The notes beneath the pieces are model-generated. The model saw only the letters and a program-made list of their open reading frames with translations, did not search any database and was not told where the DNA came from. Position numbers and translations under genes: made by a program. Positions 1-13,112 of a stretch of DNA of 64,000 bases are shown piece by piece. Origin of the DNA: Cyanoderma ruficeps (taxonomy: Eukaryota > Chordata > Aves > Passeriformes > Timaliidae); contig VZDJ01000216.1 of assembly GCA_008694505.1 (NCBI GenBank), positions 4,534,664-4,598,663 on the forward strand. Direction: 5' to 3'. Position 1 is the stretch's first letter. Each line of letters begins with the position of its first letter.

Positions 1-2527
1 CCACACAGCAATGGCTGCGTTTGAAGGTCTGTCAGTGGCCTGTAAAATTCTCCACCAGTGATAACAAGACAGAATTGCCAAGCACTGAAGCAGTGCCATG
101 AGCATTATAGAACAAATCACTGCCCTCTCAGGACATAATAGCTTCTCGATCATCAGTCAAAGAAAGAATTATCCCAACCAGCAAATGGGCAGGAGGAAGC
201 TGCTCCTGCTCTTCCAGATTATCCCAGAGCTCCTGGGTTAAATCTGGTGCAGAGATCCTGGGGGTTCGTGAGAACATCAGGTTGGAGCTGACCAGTTGGG
301 TGGGTGGATTTTAGGCCGGGTGCACAGAGAAGGATGGAACAACCAGATGCTGACTGGTGTGGGGTCACCAGCTGGCCCTGCTGGTGTCCAGCCCCAGGAC
401 AAGCCCTGCCCAGAGGTGTCTGTGCTGAAGGAAAGGTGAACCAGCTGGGAGATTCTGTGTTCCTCTTTCTGCCTGCACATCGTAGGGAAGCTCATTTTCC
501 TCCCATTTCACATTCCATCATTTGAATGGATTTCACAGGTAATCAAGCTATGACAAGCTGTTAGGAAAGCAGCCTGAATCATTCCTACTGAACCCACAGA
601 ATTCAGTACGTGTGCTATTGCTGCTGGTCTCAAGGCTGGTCTCTACCCAGTCTCACACTGGTTTGGCTGAACTGGTTTAAAAAGCAGTTTGGAGCTAAAC
701 TGCCCATGCTGGCAGTGTTCTGCACATGCCCTCCCTGAGCTGCAGCCTGTCTGCCCCCTCTGAAAGCAGAGGGAGGTTAAACCCATGCTCGTCTGGCCCT
801 TCAGCTGAGATCACCGTGAAGAGGGGGCAGTTCCTGACTTCTCACCAAGGGAAGCTGCAGGCAGGCAAATATCAGAGAATTTAGACAAATGAATGGCAGC
901 TCTTTCATTCCAGTGTTTAGGAGAGCCAGGAGTTCCCTCCTGAGCCATCCACATGGGCAGTGCTGCTCTTGGACCAACGCCGGGCCAGGGAGGGCATTGG
1001 TCAGGACACGCTGACCACTGGCTTCTCCAGCCTGAGCCTGGATCGAGTGATGGAGGAGGCAGTTCTGCTTCCACCCAGTCCCTGAAGGATTTGAGATATT
1101 GTACTGCCAAAAGAAAACAGCAGAGATCATCCTGGAGTGCAGAGCTATCTGGAGCCCTTGGAAGGAAAGTGCAGTGAGGGAGGAGCAGGAGGACACGAGG
1201 GTGAAGGCTGCCTTAGACTGGAGTGGTACAAAAATCCCCCCCAAGCTGCCTTCAGGGCTTGAAAGGTGGGTGGCTCTGTCATGGCCACACCAAGTGATTT
1301 TTTGGAAGAGAGGGTGCCTGGGGAGTGCTTCTGGGGTGATGCTGCATAGAGGCCAGGATGGCCCAGGGGTTCATCCTGTTTCCAGTGAGATGAGTGTGCA
1401 TGTTTATGAAATATAACTCCCTGGGTGATGTCATGACATGATGAGAAACTGGGTTATAAATTAAAAGAAGAAAAAAAAGTAGACCCCACTGTGGGTCAGA
1501 TGATGGCAATAAATTCAGATAACAGCTCATCAGTGCCTCTTCTCTTGTTCTTGTATGTGTTTGCAATTTTTTTCTCAGTTGGGAGAAGATCTGGTGAGAA
1601 GCAGCTGTTTTTTATTTGTTCTCCATCCACATCTGATTAGATAGTCCTCCTTCTGCCCACTGAGACGTGCTTGGGGGCTCTCCCAGCCCCTCTGCTCACT
1701 CAGCTTCTGGGGCACCAAGGAGTTTGGGACTGTTGGAACTTTGTTTCACAAGCTCACAGCTTTTCAGAGGTACAAAGGGCTCCTTCATGATCACGGGGCT
1801 CAGATCCCACTGGGCCAAAGGGCATGGCCAGATCCTGCAGTGGGGCTGTTTATGAGGTGCTGTGGGTTTGGGAAGGCAGCGGTGGGGACGTGTTTCCCTC
1901 CCTGACATTAAGCTATTAATTTGGTTTCAGGCAGTTCTGGGGCTCTGCAGCCCAAGAGGAGAAACATATCTCTGCAGCCCCTGTGAATGTGTTCACCATG
2001 GGCTGATAGGGAGGGAGCTGTGCTGCAAGGAAGAAAGTGAGCTGTGGTTTTGGACCGGTGGGAGAGGACAATCTAATGGAGAGGTGATTAGTGTGGGAGT
2101 AGGGAGAGACCAAGGTGAAGGCAAGGGCATGCATCCCCCTGAATGCATGGCTTCCTAAAGGCTAAACAAGAACATGGGGAGCTTCTGGCTTGCATCAGCT
2201 CCACTGAACTCCAAACCAGACCTCTCCAGGCCAAGCCTGTAATGTTTCTTCACATCATGCTCCAGCAGGGCTCCCATCAAAGCACTTTCCAGGCAGTTGT
2301 CTTCTTTCAGGAGACTGGTGTAAGGGTTTCACTCAGGGCAAGGAAGTTGTTGTGGTCCTGTCCTGCCTTTGCCTTCCTTTCCCCTCACTCCATAACTGGT
2401 TGGTCAGATTCAGATGTCTGATGTTCCTCTCTTCCTTCTCTTAGTGCAGACACAAACCTTTAGCAAAGGTTGTTGGTCATGGGATGGGTGAGCTCTTCAC
2501 CAAAACACAACAGAACCAGAGTTTCTC
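1..2527. other. unique noncoding DNA, no gene seen
   Basis: No recognisable exon, RNA gene or transposon was found on either strand. Open frames here are short (at most 147 codons) and overlap one another on opposite strands, as expected by chance. A purine-rich stretch near 1465-1480 is unremarkable. Confidence 0.6.
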
Positions 2528-2586
2528 TGGGTACCAGGGACCCTGAGAACTTTTCCCCGAGTACCAGGGAGCCTGAGAACTTTTCC
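2528..2586. repeat. 33-bp imperfect tandem duplication
   Basis: Two adjacent copies share the pattern GTACCAGGGA(C/G)CCTGAGAAC followed by TTTTCC. The period is about 33 bp, giving roughly 1.8 copies with a few mismatches. It is a local duplication, probably by replication slippage, with no sign of a function. Confidence 0.8.
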
Positions 2587-3363
2587 TGCTCCTTTGCTGG
2601 GTGGGAAGGGGATCTCCCATGGCAAGTCTGAGGATGTGGTGTTGAGCTCCCTGTGCTTTGCCCGGGCAAGTCCCGGCCAGGCTCCTGCCGTGTGCTGAGC
2701 AGTGAGCTGCAGCTCACCCAACCCTCACCTGTTCACCCATGGGGGTGCCACTTTTTCAGGGTCCCAAGTGAATTTCTGGGAGCCCCAGATGAGTTGGGGA
2801 TTACAGATGAATGGGAATTACAGAGCCCCCAAAGCCAAGGCTCCTGGAGAAGGGGACGTGACCCTCCTGGATGTCAAACGCAAACATGGAAATAACAGGG
2901 TGGGAAATGTTCTCCAACTCATCTCAGAAATCAGTTTTCTGTGGGTCAGCTTAAATTTCTGGCAAAAATATTCGCAGCTGATTTTATTCCAAACTTGTTT
3001 CCCCATTCCCTTTAATCCATGCAGCTGGCATGCAAAAAGCCACAGAGACAACTCGGGCCCAAGGATCAGCAGTGTCCGTGTGCCCCTGGGGTGTGTGCTG
3101 AGCCCTGGGGGTTTCCATGCCATGGCAGGGCAAGGGGAGAGGACACAAAACTTGGCTGTGGTGCTGCTGCTCTGGCCTGCAGTGACCATGTCGATGCAAA
3201 AACCTCCATCTGACTCCGTGTCAACAAGTTCAGTTTCAAAAAGAAGGATAACTTGTTTTATTTTACCAAAGCTTTGTAAGATAGGGAGGTTTCCGGATAG
3301 GATCTGCAATGCTCAGGCTCAGGTATCAGTTGCATAATTTCCTGTGTTATTTCAACACTCTTG
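2587..3363. other. noncoding DNA with chance open frames
   Basis: A plus-strand frame of 211 codons (2702-3337) and a minus-strand frame of 163 codons (2818-3309) overlap each other. Neither product resembles a family I recognise and there is no coding bias that favours one strand. I regard both as chance. Confidence 0.5.
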
Positions 3364-3417
3364 TCTTTTTCCTTTTTCTTTTCTTTCTTTCTTTCTTTCT
3401 TTTTTTTTTTTTTTTTN
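3364..3417. repeat. poly-pyrimidine (TTTC)n/T tract ending in an N
   Basis: An uninterrupted pyrimidine run contains a short (TTTC) microsatellite and then a long T homopolymer. A single ambiguous base lies at 3417. The true length is therefore unresolved in the assembly. In the opposite orientation it could be the poly-A tail of a degraded retroposon, but no body is recognisable beside it. Confidence 0.9.
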
Positions 3418-4449
3418 TAATGATCTCCTTTGCATAGTGGGGAAGTCTTATATAAGCATACGTTGGGCTGGAAATTTTTTTTTCCTGAGTATTTTTTTTG
3501 GCAGGGAGCTCCTGGCACATGATACAGAACTCAGAGCCATCAACTGTAGCTGTGATACAGATGTTCATTGCCTGTATAATCTTTCTCATATCAAGCAATA
3601 ACCCTGAGCCAATTTCTTTATTTTAAGCACCTTGTTGTGGGAACGGAGCTGTAAATGCATGAATTGCTGAATTCCCTTATACCTTTTACAGTAGGCAAAC
3701 AAAAAAATCAGCACAGGGCCTCAGTGAAAATCAAACACGAGGGCTGTTCTAGATAAGAAAAGACAGTCACTAACTGAGAGTTTTAAAAAAAAAAAATCCC
3801 TCTCAAAAGATACTGTGGAGAAGTGCCAATAGCACATAGCTGCATGGAGACTAAATAAAACCAGGTGAGTTTCCTGCCATTGTGGAGTATCAAATGTGAT
3901 TTCCATTTGTGATGGACGTGCTGGTTTCTGCCAAGATCATCTGGAGGTTTTCATTTCAGGACTTATTATTTTTGTTGGCCTAATATTGAGCTACAGCCCA
4001 GAGTGCTAAAAGGGAACGTTGCAGCAATGACATTCACAGCAGATGAGGAAAAATGCCATTATCAGACTGAAAGGATCTTCCTGAGAGAAGATTGTTCTGT
4101 CTTGAGTGTAGATTTTAGGATTGCTTTGAATGCAGAACAAGTGGGAGGATATGATGAGAGGAAGCATTAGCACTGATCCTCACTGCAGAGGCACCAGGTA
4201 ACATCCTTTCCAATTAAGAATCTGGCTCACTCCAAAAATAAAATTGAAAAACTAGGTGTGAACCAGAGATGTAGATCAGGCTGTTTTGCGCTTCTGAAGT
4301 GACTACAGGGAGCCTGGCAAGCTGCCCTACACCAACAACAACAACAACCCAGTCAGAAAGGGTTTCACTGCCCCAGAGCCATGTGCAGGGTGGAGCGGGG
4401 CTGGATGGGACACTGGGTGTTGGGACATGGGGATCTGCCCTGGGGCCAA
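3418..4449. other. noncoding DNA; small (CAA)5 at 4333-4347
   Basis: Mostly unique, AT-leaning sequence with no recognised gene. It contains a short A homopolymer near 3785 and a (CAA)5 microsatellite at 4333-4347. Confidence 0.6.
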
Positions 4450-4885
4450 AGGAGGGCAACGAGGAAAGGAGGGCAACCTGGAAAACCCTCTGAAGAACAG
4501 CTGAGGGAGCTGGGATTGTTTAGCCTGGAAAAAAGGAGGCTCAGGGGGGATCTCATCACTCCCTACAACCCCCTGGAAGGTGGCTGTGGTCAGGTGGGGT
4601 GGGGCTCTTCACCCAGGGAACAGGGACAGGACAGGAGGACACAACCTTAAGCTGTGCCAGGGGAGGTTTAGGTTGGACATCACGAAAAAAGTCTTCATTT
4701 GGGCATTGGAATGGGCTGTCCAGGGAGGTGCTGGAGTCACCATCCCTGGAGGTGTTTAGAAAAGATTGGATGTGTCACCTAGTGCCATGGTTCAGTTGTT
4801 GAGGAGGTGTGAGGTCACAGGTTGGATTTGATGATCTCCAAGGTGTTTCCCAGCCTGGTTCACTGTGTGATTCCGGGATTCTGTG
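4450..4885 (+). mobile_element. CR1 LINE, 3' fragment (ORF2 C-terminus plus 3' tail)
   Basis: CR1 is the dominant non-LTR retrotransposon of birds, and most copies are 5'-truncated. The reading frame is broken but the conserved end of CR1 ORF2 can be followed: [20 protein letters not shown], then the stretch encoding the motif around CCAGGGAGGTGCTGGAGTCA. After that comes the typical 3' end with GGATTTGATGATCTCCAAGG and a decayed TTC(C/T)GGGATTCTGTG tail. It lies in sense on the plus strand. Many substitutions and small indels mark it as a dead, fairly old copy. The 5' limit is approximate. Confidence 0.93.
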
Positions 4886-7800
4886 GGTCAGCAGAGCTGC
4901 TGGGGCAGTGTGTGTCCTCTTGGCCAGGCTCAGCTCCCGATGCTGGCACCTGCTCCCTTCTGCACCTCAGGAGCCCCAAAATCTCTGTGCAGCCACACTC
5001 TGAGGCTGTGCCCTGTGTTCGTGGGTCTGTGCTCAGGGAAACCAACCAGCCCAGCTGTGGAGCTCGTGCCAGGTGAGCATCTCTTGCAGGAAGTTTGGGA
5101 AGAGCCCTTTGCTGTGTCTTGGAGCACACCGAGTTCACTTGAGCAAAGGCACAGGGGCGTGCCTGGAGCCAGGCCCAGGGGGGATCCACTCACAGGAATA
5201 ACAGCAATATGCAGGAAAAACAGTTAATGCTGACGATGTTCTGAAAGGGGGATCAGGCTTCCTGCTTCAGGGCTAAGCAATCTGGCTCTATGAGGCCAGA
5301 ATTAAACATAGCTTGCTGGAAAATGAGTGCAGATCTGCTACTGGATCAGGTGGTGGGAGCCCTGAGACATAATATTCTCCTGGAATCATGGATTTGGCAT
5401 TTTTCAGGCTTTTGCAGATGGACTGGAGCTGATTTCTAAGCAGCAGTTGTTTACTTGTAAAAATGCCACATAACTGAATGACAACTTTTTACGAGAGATG
5501 TTTTAGAGCAGAGAGCTGAAAAGAAGGGCAACCTGCTGCAAAATCCATACCACTTTTGGAAAATGTGCAGGCATTTACATGCTCTGTTCCTGCTGTTTGA
5601 AGTATGAATTTCTCCTCATAAAGTAATCCATTAAAATCTCATTTGGGTGCTCACGGAGTAGGGAAGAAAGACAGGGAAGGAAATGCAGACATGACAACCC
5701 ATCTTGGTTTTTCCAGCTGTCCAGGATGTGTCCTGTTACTACAGAGTGGCCACAGCAAGCAGCTATTGCATCTACTGGGGTAGTGGTTGTGGGCTGGAGG
5801 GAAAAAAAAAAACATATGGGAGAACCCACCTCTTCTCTTCAGGTAGCTGAATGTTCTTGTTATTTGATCCTGTGCCTCACAGTGAGTGCGAGGCACCTGA
5901 GCCAGACCCAGCCACATTCCCAGGTGTGATCTGAGATGTTGGGATCAAGTCTGTGCCTCGGGAGTGTGGGCCTGAGGTGTGTTGTGTGGGGAGGAACACC
6001 AGGGGCTTTCATCTGCCTCTGCTGGTGCAAAGGACGTGAATATTTCTGGGACATTCTCGTCCTGTCACGGGGGGTTTGCTGAGGCCAAGGTCGTGCCACA
6101 CAGAAGTTGCACTGTCACTGACACCCTGCTGGGCAGTTTCTGTGCCCAAAAAGCCACATTCCCTGACTGATTCAGGTCCACATGCCAGTGCTTGACTCCA
6201 GCAGAAGCTCTGACTGGCCCATTCCATCTGCTCACCATGTCTGCCTTCTGGGAGTCACTACCTCGTATCCAGGATTTATTCCATTTTTCCCTATCCCATT
6301 CTGGATTAAATTGGAGGATATTATTAGGAATAAGAAATGATTAAAGCACACTTGAAATGTTGAGAAAGAGGTGGTGACAGAAAGAAGGAAAGATGAGTTA
6401 GCGGGGCAGTGATTTCTGGAAGAGGTTGAGGGGAGCACTCACACACCTGGCACCCCAAAAGAGTGTATGTCTCTGGTCTGTGTCTCCAGGTGTTCTAACC
6501 CCACTGTTATGGCTCAACAGGATTGAAACCACTTTCTTTAGCAAAGCCTCAGGCCATCTCAGGACTGCAAACCTGTTTGGCTCCCTGGCCCAGAGCAGAG
6601 GACAAGGACAGGAATGGTGACAGTGGCCTTGAGGCCACAGCAGATCAGGTGGGACAGTGGTGCTGGGGTTGGCCATGGGGAAAGGGATCATGCCAGGAGA
6701 GCCATGGCTGCAGCAGGGAGCTCTGCACCCTCCCACCAGCCCACTGTGGGCCCAGGATCAAGAGGGATTATTTAGGTATTTGCTTGCTGCTCTGAAGGGG
6801 TTCAATTGTTTCTGGAATAGCTGAGTCTGAGCTGGAACTTTGTAGGGATTTTGCAAGAGCCTCTGTAATGGACAGATATTCTCAAATGGTCCAAAAAAAG
6901 CTGTTCTGTCAACCATTGTTGATGGTGCTGGTTGGCACCACTTCTTCCCTTTGACAGATCATGCTTCTCTCTTCCAGAACTTCCATTTACAGGAGGCTCT
7001 GGCAGCCTGCTGCTTCCTAGACAGAAAATCCAACAGGCAGCCTGTTCCATCTCCTCACCAGATTCATAATGTCATGTCTTCACAGGAAGGATCTCATCTG
7101 TTGCTCAGTCTTGGAGTGAGTCTGCAGATTTCTTTCTCCACTTCTTCACCAAACCATTCTTTTCTGCACCTTTTGTTGGGAGAAGTGTAAAGATTCATTA
7201 TGCTTCTTTCCTAAAGAGATGGTAGGAAATAGATACACTTGGAAATGTGAGTCTGATGGGTCTGATTTTGATCTTGTTTTCTTTCTCCTGAAAGGAAAGA
7301 ACTACAAGGCAGGCTCAAACCAGAAGCAGGCTCAAAGCAAACTGAGCCTGCTGGAAGCCAAAGGTAAAACATCCATAGCCCTCCCTCAGAGGGAACAAAA
7401 TTAATTTAAGGAGAGAAATGAATGGATGTAGAGCAAGTATGAATTTGGCTTTTTGTTTCATAGGAATGCAAGAAATCACACAGCTTAAGAAAGTCAGACA
7501 ATGCAAACCTCACATAAATTTAACCCAAAATACTTGCTGACCTTCATTGATGCTCCCCTTCAGCTCACCAGTATTTTATGACTCTGAAACTCAGCCCCAC
7601 CACTGGCAAACCTTCAGAGAAGTCAATTATTGCACAAACAGGAAAGCAGACTCCCTTCCCACTAATTTAGGTGGTGTTTCCAGTCCATGGCCAGAGGACA
7701 CAGGGGCATGGATGTGTGTTTGCCTCCAGGACTGGGCTTGAGGCTGGTCTGGAATAGATTAATTTCCCAGGTGGGCAGACCTAGCCCTTCCTGTGTGTCA

Positions 7801-10800
7801 AATTCAGAGCCAGAACAGGGGTGAATTCAGAAAGTTCATCTGGTTGTCCCACGGGGAACCGATTTCTTCACTCCATGCCACATCCAATGCTGTCCAAGGG
7901 CTGGACCCTGCCACTGACCCTCCTGACTGTATTCCTCAGAGACTGTCTGGACGTAACTCAGCCCCAGTTCAGTTTAATGAGGTGAAATTAAACACAGTCA
8001 TATCTGGGACAATCCACCCTCAATCTTCTCCTTCTCTTGTGACTCACAATTTTTGCAGCAGCATCTGAGATGATCAAAGCTTGGGGATCACTGCTGCCTT
8101 TGATTTTTTTCTTGCCCAGCCAAGACCTAAATTGGTGGAGGCCACACCATAGGCAGGAGGAAAAGGTGAATTTTTTCACTTCTTCAGGTTGGATGAGCAG
8201 GACAAGAAGGTGATTTTAGGCAAATAAGTAACCTGTAGGGACGGGGTGAGGACAAGGGCTGGCAGTTGCTGATTGGGACTGAAGTGGGATGGTAATGGTG
8301 GTGGGAGTGATCAGAGGGGACCCTCTCCAGAAGCAGCCAAGGTGTCTGATGTGCTTCTACAGCACTTTGCCAAAGGGTCAAAAAGGAGCCAAAGCAAAGA
8401 GGAGCATCTGCTGCCCTCACACAGTGCAGCTGGGAAACTGGGCAAGCTGGTGTGGAAGTCTCAGGGGTGTCTTGGAGGCCCCTTTTTACCTAAAGCCTGG
8501 ACAACTAGACTGTGCAATCCTATTTCTGTGGAGAGGCAGAAAGCAGAGCTTGAGCCCAGGAAATGGGCTGAAAAAGCTGAAAAAAGGACCAGTAGTGCCA
8601 GCTTGTTAATCTGAGATGAGCTTAAATACAGGGTGGTGAAGGGGGCCTGGCACAGGAGCTGGGGGCTGGGTGCAGGGAGCTCCACTCCAGAGCAGGGCAG
8701 GGCATGTTCTAATAGGGTATGGAGGGAAAAAGCCCTTTCTGATGTGGCTGATCTTGACCAGTGAGAATAAACACTGGAATTAGAGCAAAGAATTGTTCCT
8801 GATGGACCAGAAAAGCCTTTGGACATGTTTTTTTCCATGGAAGGCCAGTTTGTTCCCATTATAACCCACAGTACTTCTCCTAGGTGTAGGCCTTGCTGGT
8901 AATGTGCAGGTACATTATTCTTTTAATAAAGGCAAATGAGCACAAGGAATGCATCTATTTAATCTTCAGTTTAACCTGCAAAGAGTGAAGCGGGAAAAAT
9001 GCTCAGCTGATGTTCCAGACATCCAACAACAGATTTTCTCCACGTGGATCTGCTGCACACATCCAGCCCTGATAGGCTTCCAAGAATCCCTGTCTGAGTC
9101 CTGGAAAAAAAAAATAACCCCAACCACTCTGTGTCAGGAGAGGCCAATTGAAGACCCAAGGCATGCAGCCTGTGCTGTTGACAGTTCCAGGCTGTGAATG
9201 ATTTCCTCCATTCATGTGGCCATCTCTCCCCATCTGGGTTTGGGCCTGTCCAGCTCTCTGATCCCTTCACTTCCTGAGCCATGCAAGCTTCCAGCCCTGT
9301 CCTGGCTGTGCTGCTGTGGCTGGAGATGAGTCCTTGGTGGCCTGCCAGCAGAAGCATCCTTGGGTTTGGGAGAAGTTGGCTGCCCTGGCTGGATCCCTTG
9401 GGGCAGGGCTGGTGGAGAGTCTCCAGAGGGCCAGCATGCACAAGCCCATTTGGGAGAACAGGGAAACCTCTTCCCCCAGTGCTGGGTTTATGCCACAGTG
9501 ACCCCAGAGTGTAGAATCTCCCTGACCCTGGCACACCTCTGCCTGGAGCTCCTGGACCCATGAGATGGACACAGTTCTGGGTGCAGAGATCGGTGGGATG
9601 GAGAGAGGTGAGACAAGGTGATGAATGCCCCAAAAAGGGCTGAGTGCTGGCCTGGCCCTGGAAATGGGGCTGTCCCCAACCCTTGCATGGCTGTAAAGGT
9701 TCTTGCTGTTGGAATACAGACCACAAGGGCCTCAGGCTGGGATTTATCTGCTTCCTTCCAAGTCCTTTCCTCTGCTCGCACCCTGGAGAGCTGTGAGGGC
9801 AATACATGCACACATCCTGCAGACCAAAAAATACTCTGGCTGATGCCTGGAGGAAAAACTATTTTTTACAATTGATCAGCTGCCAGAAATCCTCTTCAGC
9901 TTCTCTGGCCTCTTCCTCTGTTGTCCAACATACTGGAGGTATCTTGGAGCATCTGGGTCTTCATTAGACATGAACAATCAGACCTTTGAAAGCTGAGGCA
10001 TCTCCGGAGCCAACCTGTCCTTGGTTGAGAAGAAAATGTTTGCAGAAGGGAAAGTGAAAACAACATATAAAAAGGTGAAATCACAGCCTTTGGGGAAATT
10101 TGTCATTAATATCTTTGGGCTGCCTAGCAGTAATTCACAAAGTGGCAAAACCACAGGGGTGCTAGCTCTGCTGTGTTGAAGGTGAAAAATGGGCTGGTTG
10201 GGGCAAGCTGAAATGCTCTCATTTCTTCAAACTGTTGGGTGGTGTGTGGAGCAGGAGATGCCCTCACCCACCTGGCAGGACTTGCCCTGTTGGGCTTATC
10301 ACTATGAGCAGCCACAGCACCACCAGTCCTCAGGCCAAGAGTGATTTTGGCTTGGCCAAAACAAATGGCAGTTTCCCCTCTCTCTGCGAGTTTTAAAACG
10401 TAGGCTGTCATGCAAAGGAAATTGTGCACGATGATGATGAATGGTTGTGAAACACCACTTGCCAGAAATATTTCTGGATTCTGCAATTTAGTTGCAAATT
10501 ACAGAACACCGAGCTCAGCCTTACGGGGAGGACAAACCCAAACCTTCCCCTGCTGTGCCGGGGGAACATTTGTGACTACGCCCCTCTTTGCCTTCTCCCA
10601 CCTCACTCCACGAGGACATTTTTAGCTCTGAGGCATTTCCAGAAGGCAACATTCCGCCTCCAAGAGCGTGGCTGGGTCCTTGCTGGGATGAGCTGCGGCA
10701 GAGGAGCTCTGACAGCTCACATCTGCCGGCGGTCTGGCCCCACAGCCCCTCCTGAGCTATTTCAGGACGAGCAAAATGGAGCGGTTGGAAATTGTGGGTT

Positions 10801-12837
10801 TGCTCAGCAGTCTTGGCTATCGTGCTGGATGGTGCTGAAGTAGGCATAGCAACAGGAAAGGAATGTTCCCTGTAAAAAAGATAACCGTGCTCTGCCGAGG
10901 ACGTGGAACGGCGAAGTTTGTTAAAGCAATCAGTATGTGTCATAATGTTTATTTAACTGAGAGCAGGGACGATGGAAAAGTGTTGCAGCTGTGGAGAAGC
11001 CCAAGAGTGCTGAGAGGGATGGGGAGCATAGATTTAGTAGCTGTCTTCCCTTGGAAAAAAAAAAGAAAACAAGCTGTGCTATCAGGCAATCGATGGGGTA
11101 GACAGGGGGAGAGAACACAAGGTAGCTCCTGACTGCTGGCTCTTGTGCAGGGCTGAGGTTAGAGTTTTATTATCTGAAGTTCACTTTCAGGTTAACAGCT
11201 TTGAGGATGTGGTTGTAACTCTAAAGGGAACAAATTTTAATTCTTTTCTAAACATAAGCTATTTCTGTTTGAGGCAGATAACCTTCTTGGCTGTGCTATT
11301 TGCCAGTGGTAGATAGAAAGATTGGAGCAGCAGAGTGATGCTTGGATTCCTCCAGCAAATAAAAGGGGACAACTTGTCACCACAGAGCCGATGTGGGGCC
11401 AAATTCTGTTTTAGCCCATTTCTGGAGGAGCTCTTGTGAAGAGCAGCTCTGGTGTGAGTCCTTCTGCAGAAGGCCAGAGCAGGGGAGAAACAGGACACTT
11501 GGTAATTGGTACAGCAACAGATGAAATCAAGTACTAGGCCACTGCTCTGGCAGTGGGATCTGTTGAGCTGCAGAGCAGTGCCAGGGGATCTGGCAAACTC
11601 ACTGGACTTGCTGCAAGAGGTAGTTATCTCTTGCTCCACCTCACCCCAAAAAAGAAGCAAAAAAATTTTGCTCCTTTTTTCTAACAAAATTTGGAATTGC
11701 TTTCGGTCAAAATTGGAAGTTACATGAGTTTGGGGGGTTTTGTTTTTCTTACAAAAATTCAAACCTGTTTTGGGAAACACAAGCCTTTCCTTCACTCTGA
11801 AAACTGAATTTTAATTGAAGGCAACATTTTCTATCAATGAGGGGAAAAGGTTGCCTCAGTTATTCTCAGGCCAGCTAAGCCTTACTGAGCTGAATACTTG
11901 CAATATGCTGAGCAGAAATAAATTTACACTGGCTGCCCAGGCATGAGCCACCCTATTCCTACCTGGCTCTCCACACTGGTGCATGAATGGAGCCTTGCAG
12001 AGACCTCCATTCCAGAGGCAGGACAGTGGCTCCTTCCAACCTTCTCTCCTCCTTGCTCAAAACCCACAGTCCCTGTGAGAGCCACCACTCAGCCCTGCCT
12101 TCACTGAGGAGCTGGCACGGATGTGTTTCCTCCAGGGATCTGCTGGAGCAGCTCTGTAACGTTCATTGCTTTCCTCCTGCTCCTCTCTGCTGGCTCAACC
12201 ACTACGTCTGTAAAAAACTCCAGGCTTCCCTGGCCATCCAGCAGAAAAAAAAAATCAACATAAAATCCATTTCAGAGACCAAATTGCCCATAATTTACAT
12301 GCCTCTCCTCACTTTGAAACGCAAGACGGCCGATGATAACATCGGGAGTGACAGAAGTGGTATCTGTTGCTAATTACAAGCTGACATTATGGTCAAGCAG
12401 AGCCATGGGCCCCATCAAAAGCTTATTCAAAGTTGCTTTTTTCCCACTTCAAACACAGGCTGGACACAATGCCCGGCATTTTCCACCTTTGGAAAGAGCA
12501 GTACCTCTGAATTGGCCTGGCAGCTGCTCCTTCAGGAGAAAAACTGCTCAAAGAAGGAGTAAAGGTTACAACGACCCTGATGAAGCTGATCCTCCAATGG
12601 TGAAAGCTGTTCATCTTTCATGGAGAAAAACAGTGACCGTTTTGATTCCTAAAACACCTCTCCCCTCACAGGCCCTTTCAAGCTGTCCTAAGGGCTCACC
12701 TGGAAATGGTCACCACATCCAGTGGTCACCTGAGGCATGAAAGTGCAGTGGGGACCTGAGGCTGGACAATGAATCCTGCAGCAAAAACCCAGAGGGATGG
12801 TCAGGGAGCTCTGGTTTGTTGCTTTTCTTGGGTAAAA
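4886..12837. other. 8 kb of unique noncoding DNA
   Basis: No transposon, RNA gene or convincing exon was recognised. The longest open frame of the window lies here on the minus strand (8971-9813, 280 codons). Its product is rich in Pro, Ser, Gly and Gln, with no signal peptide, membrane segment or known motif, and shorter frames overlap it on the plus strand. A short imperfect repeat of AGGCAGGCTCAAA lies near 7310-7340. The stretch at about 10840-10980 has more CpG than its surroundings and looks unique. Confidence 0.5.
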
Positions 12838-13112
12838 AATGACAGAAGGAGAGAAAATGGCCTTAAGCTGCACCAGAGGAGGTTTAAATTTGATGTTAAG
12901 AAAACATTCTTAATGGAAAGATCTGTCAAGCACTGGAAAAGGCTGCCCAGGGAAGTGGTGGAGTCATTATTCCTGGAGGGATTTAAAAGCAGAGTAGATG
13001 TGGCACTTGAGGACATGGTTCAGTCATGGGCTTGGCAGTGCTGGATCAATGGTTGGACTTGATGATCTTAAGGGTCTTTTCCAACCTTAATGATTGTAGG
13101 ATTCTATGATTC
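12838..13112 (+). mobile_element. CR1 LINE, short 3' fragment
   Basis: A 5'-truncated CR1 in sense orientation. Translation of the plus strand shows the conserved C-terminal residues of CR1 ORF2, including VKHWKRLPREVVES and then VDVALEDMV. The 3' untranslated end follows with TTGGACTTGATGATCTTAAG and the tail GGATTCTATGATTC. The ORF2 segment here has no internal stop, so this copy is better preserved than the one near 4.5 kb. Confidence 0.95.

Noticed and set aside
2702..3337. 211-codon plus-strand open frame as a gene
   Set aside because: A 163-codon frame overlaps on the opposite strand, there is no recognised motif, and no supporting splice or promoter signal was found.
3364..3417. Poly-A tail of a minus-strand retroposed gene
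   Set aside because: The sequence to the left of the tract shows no recognisable processed gene on the minus strand.
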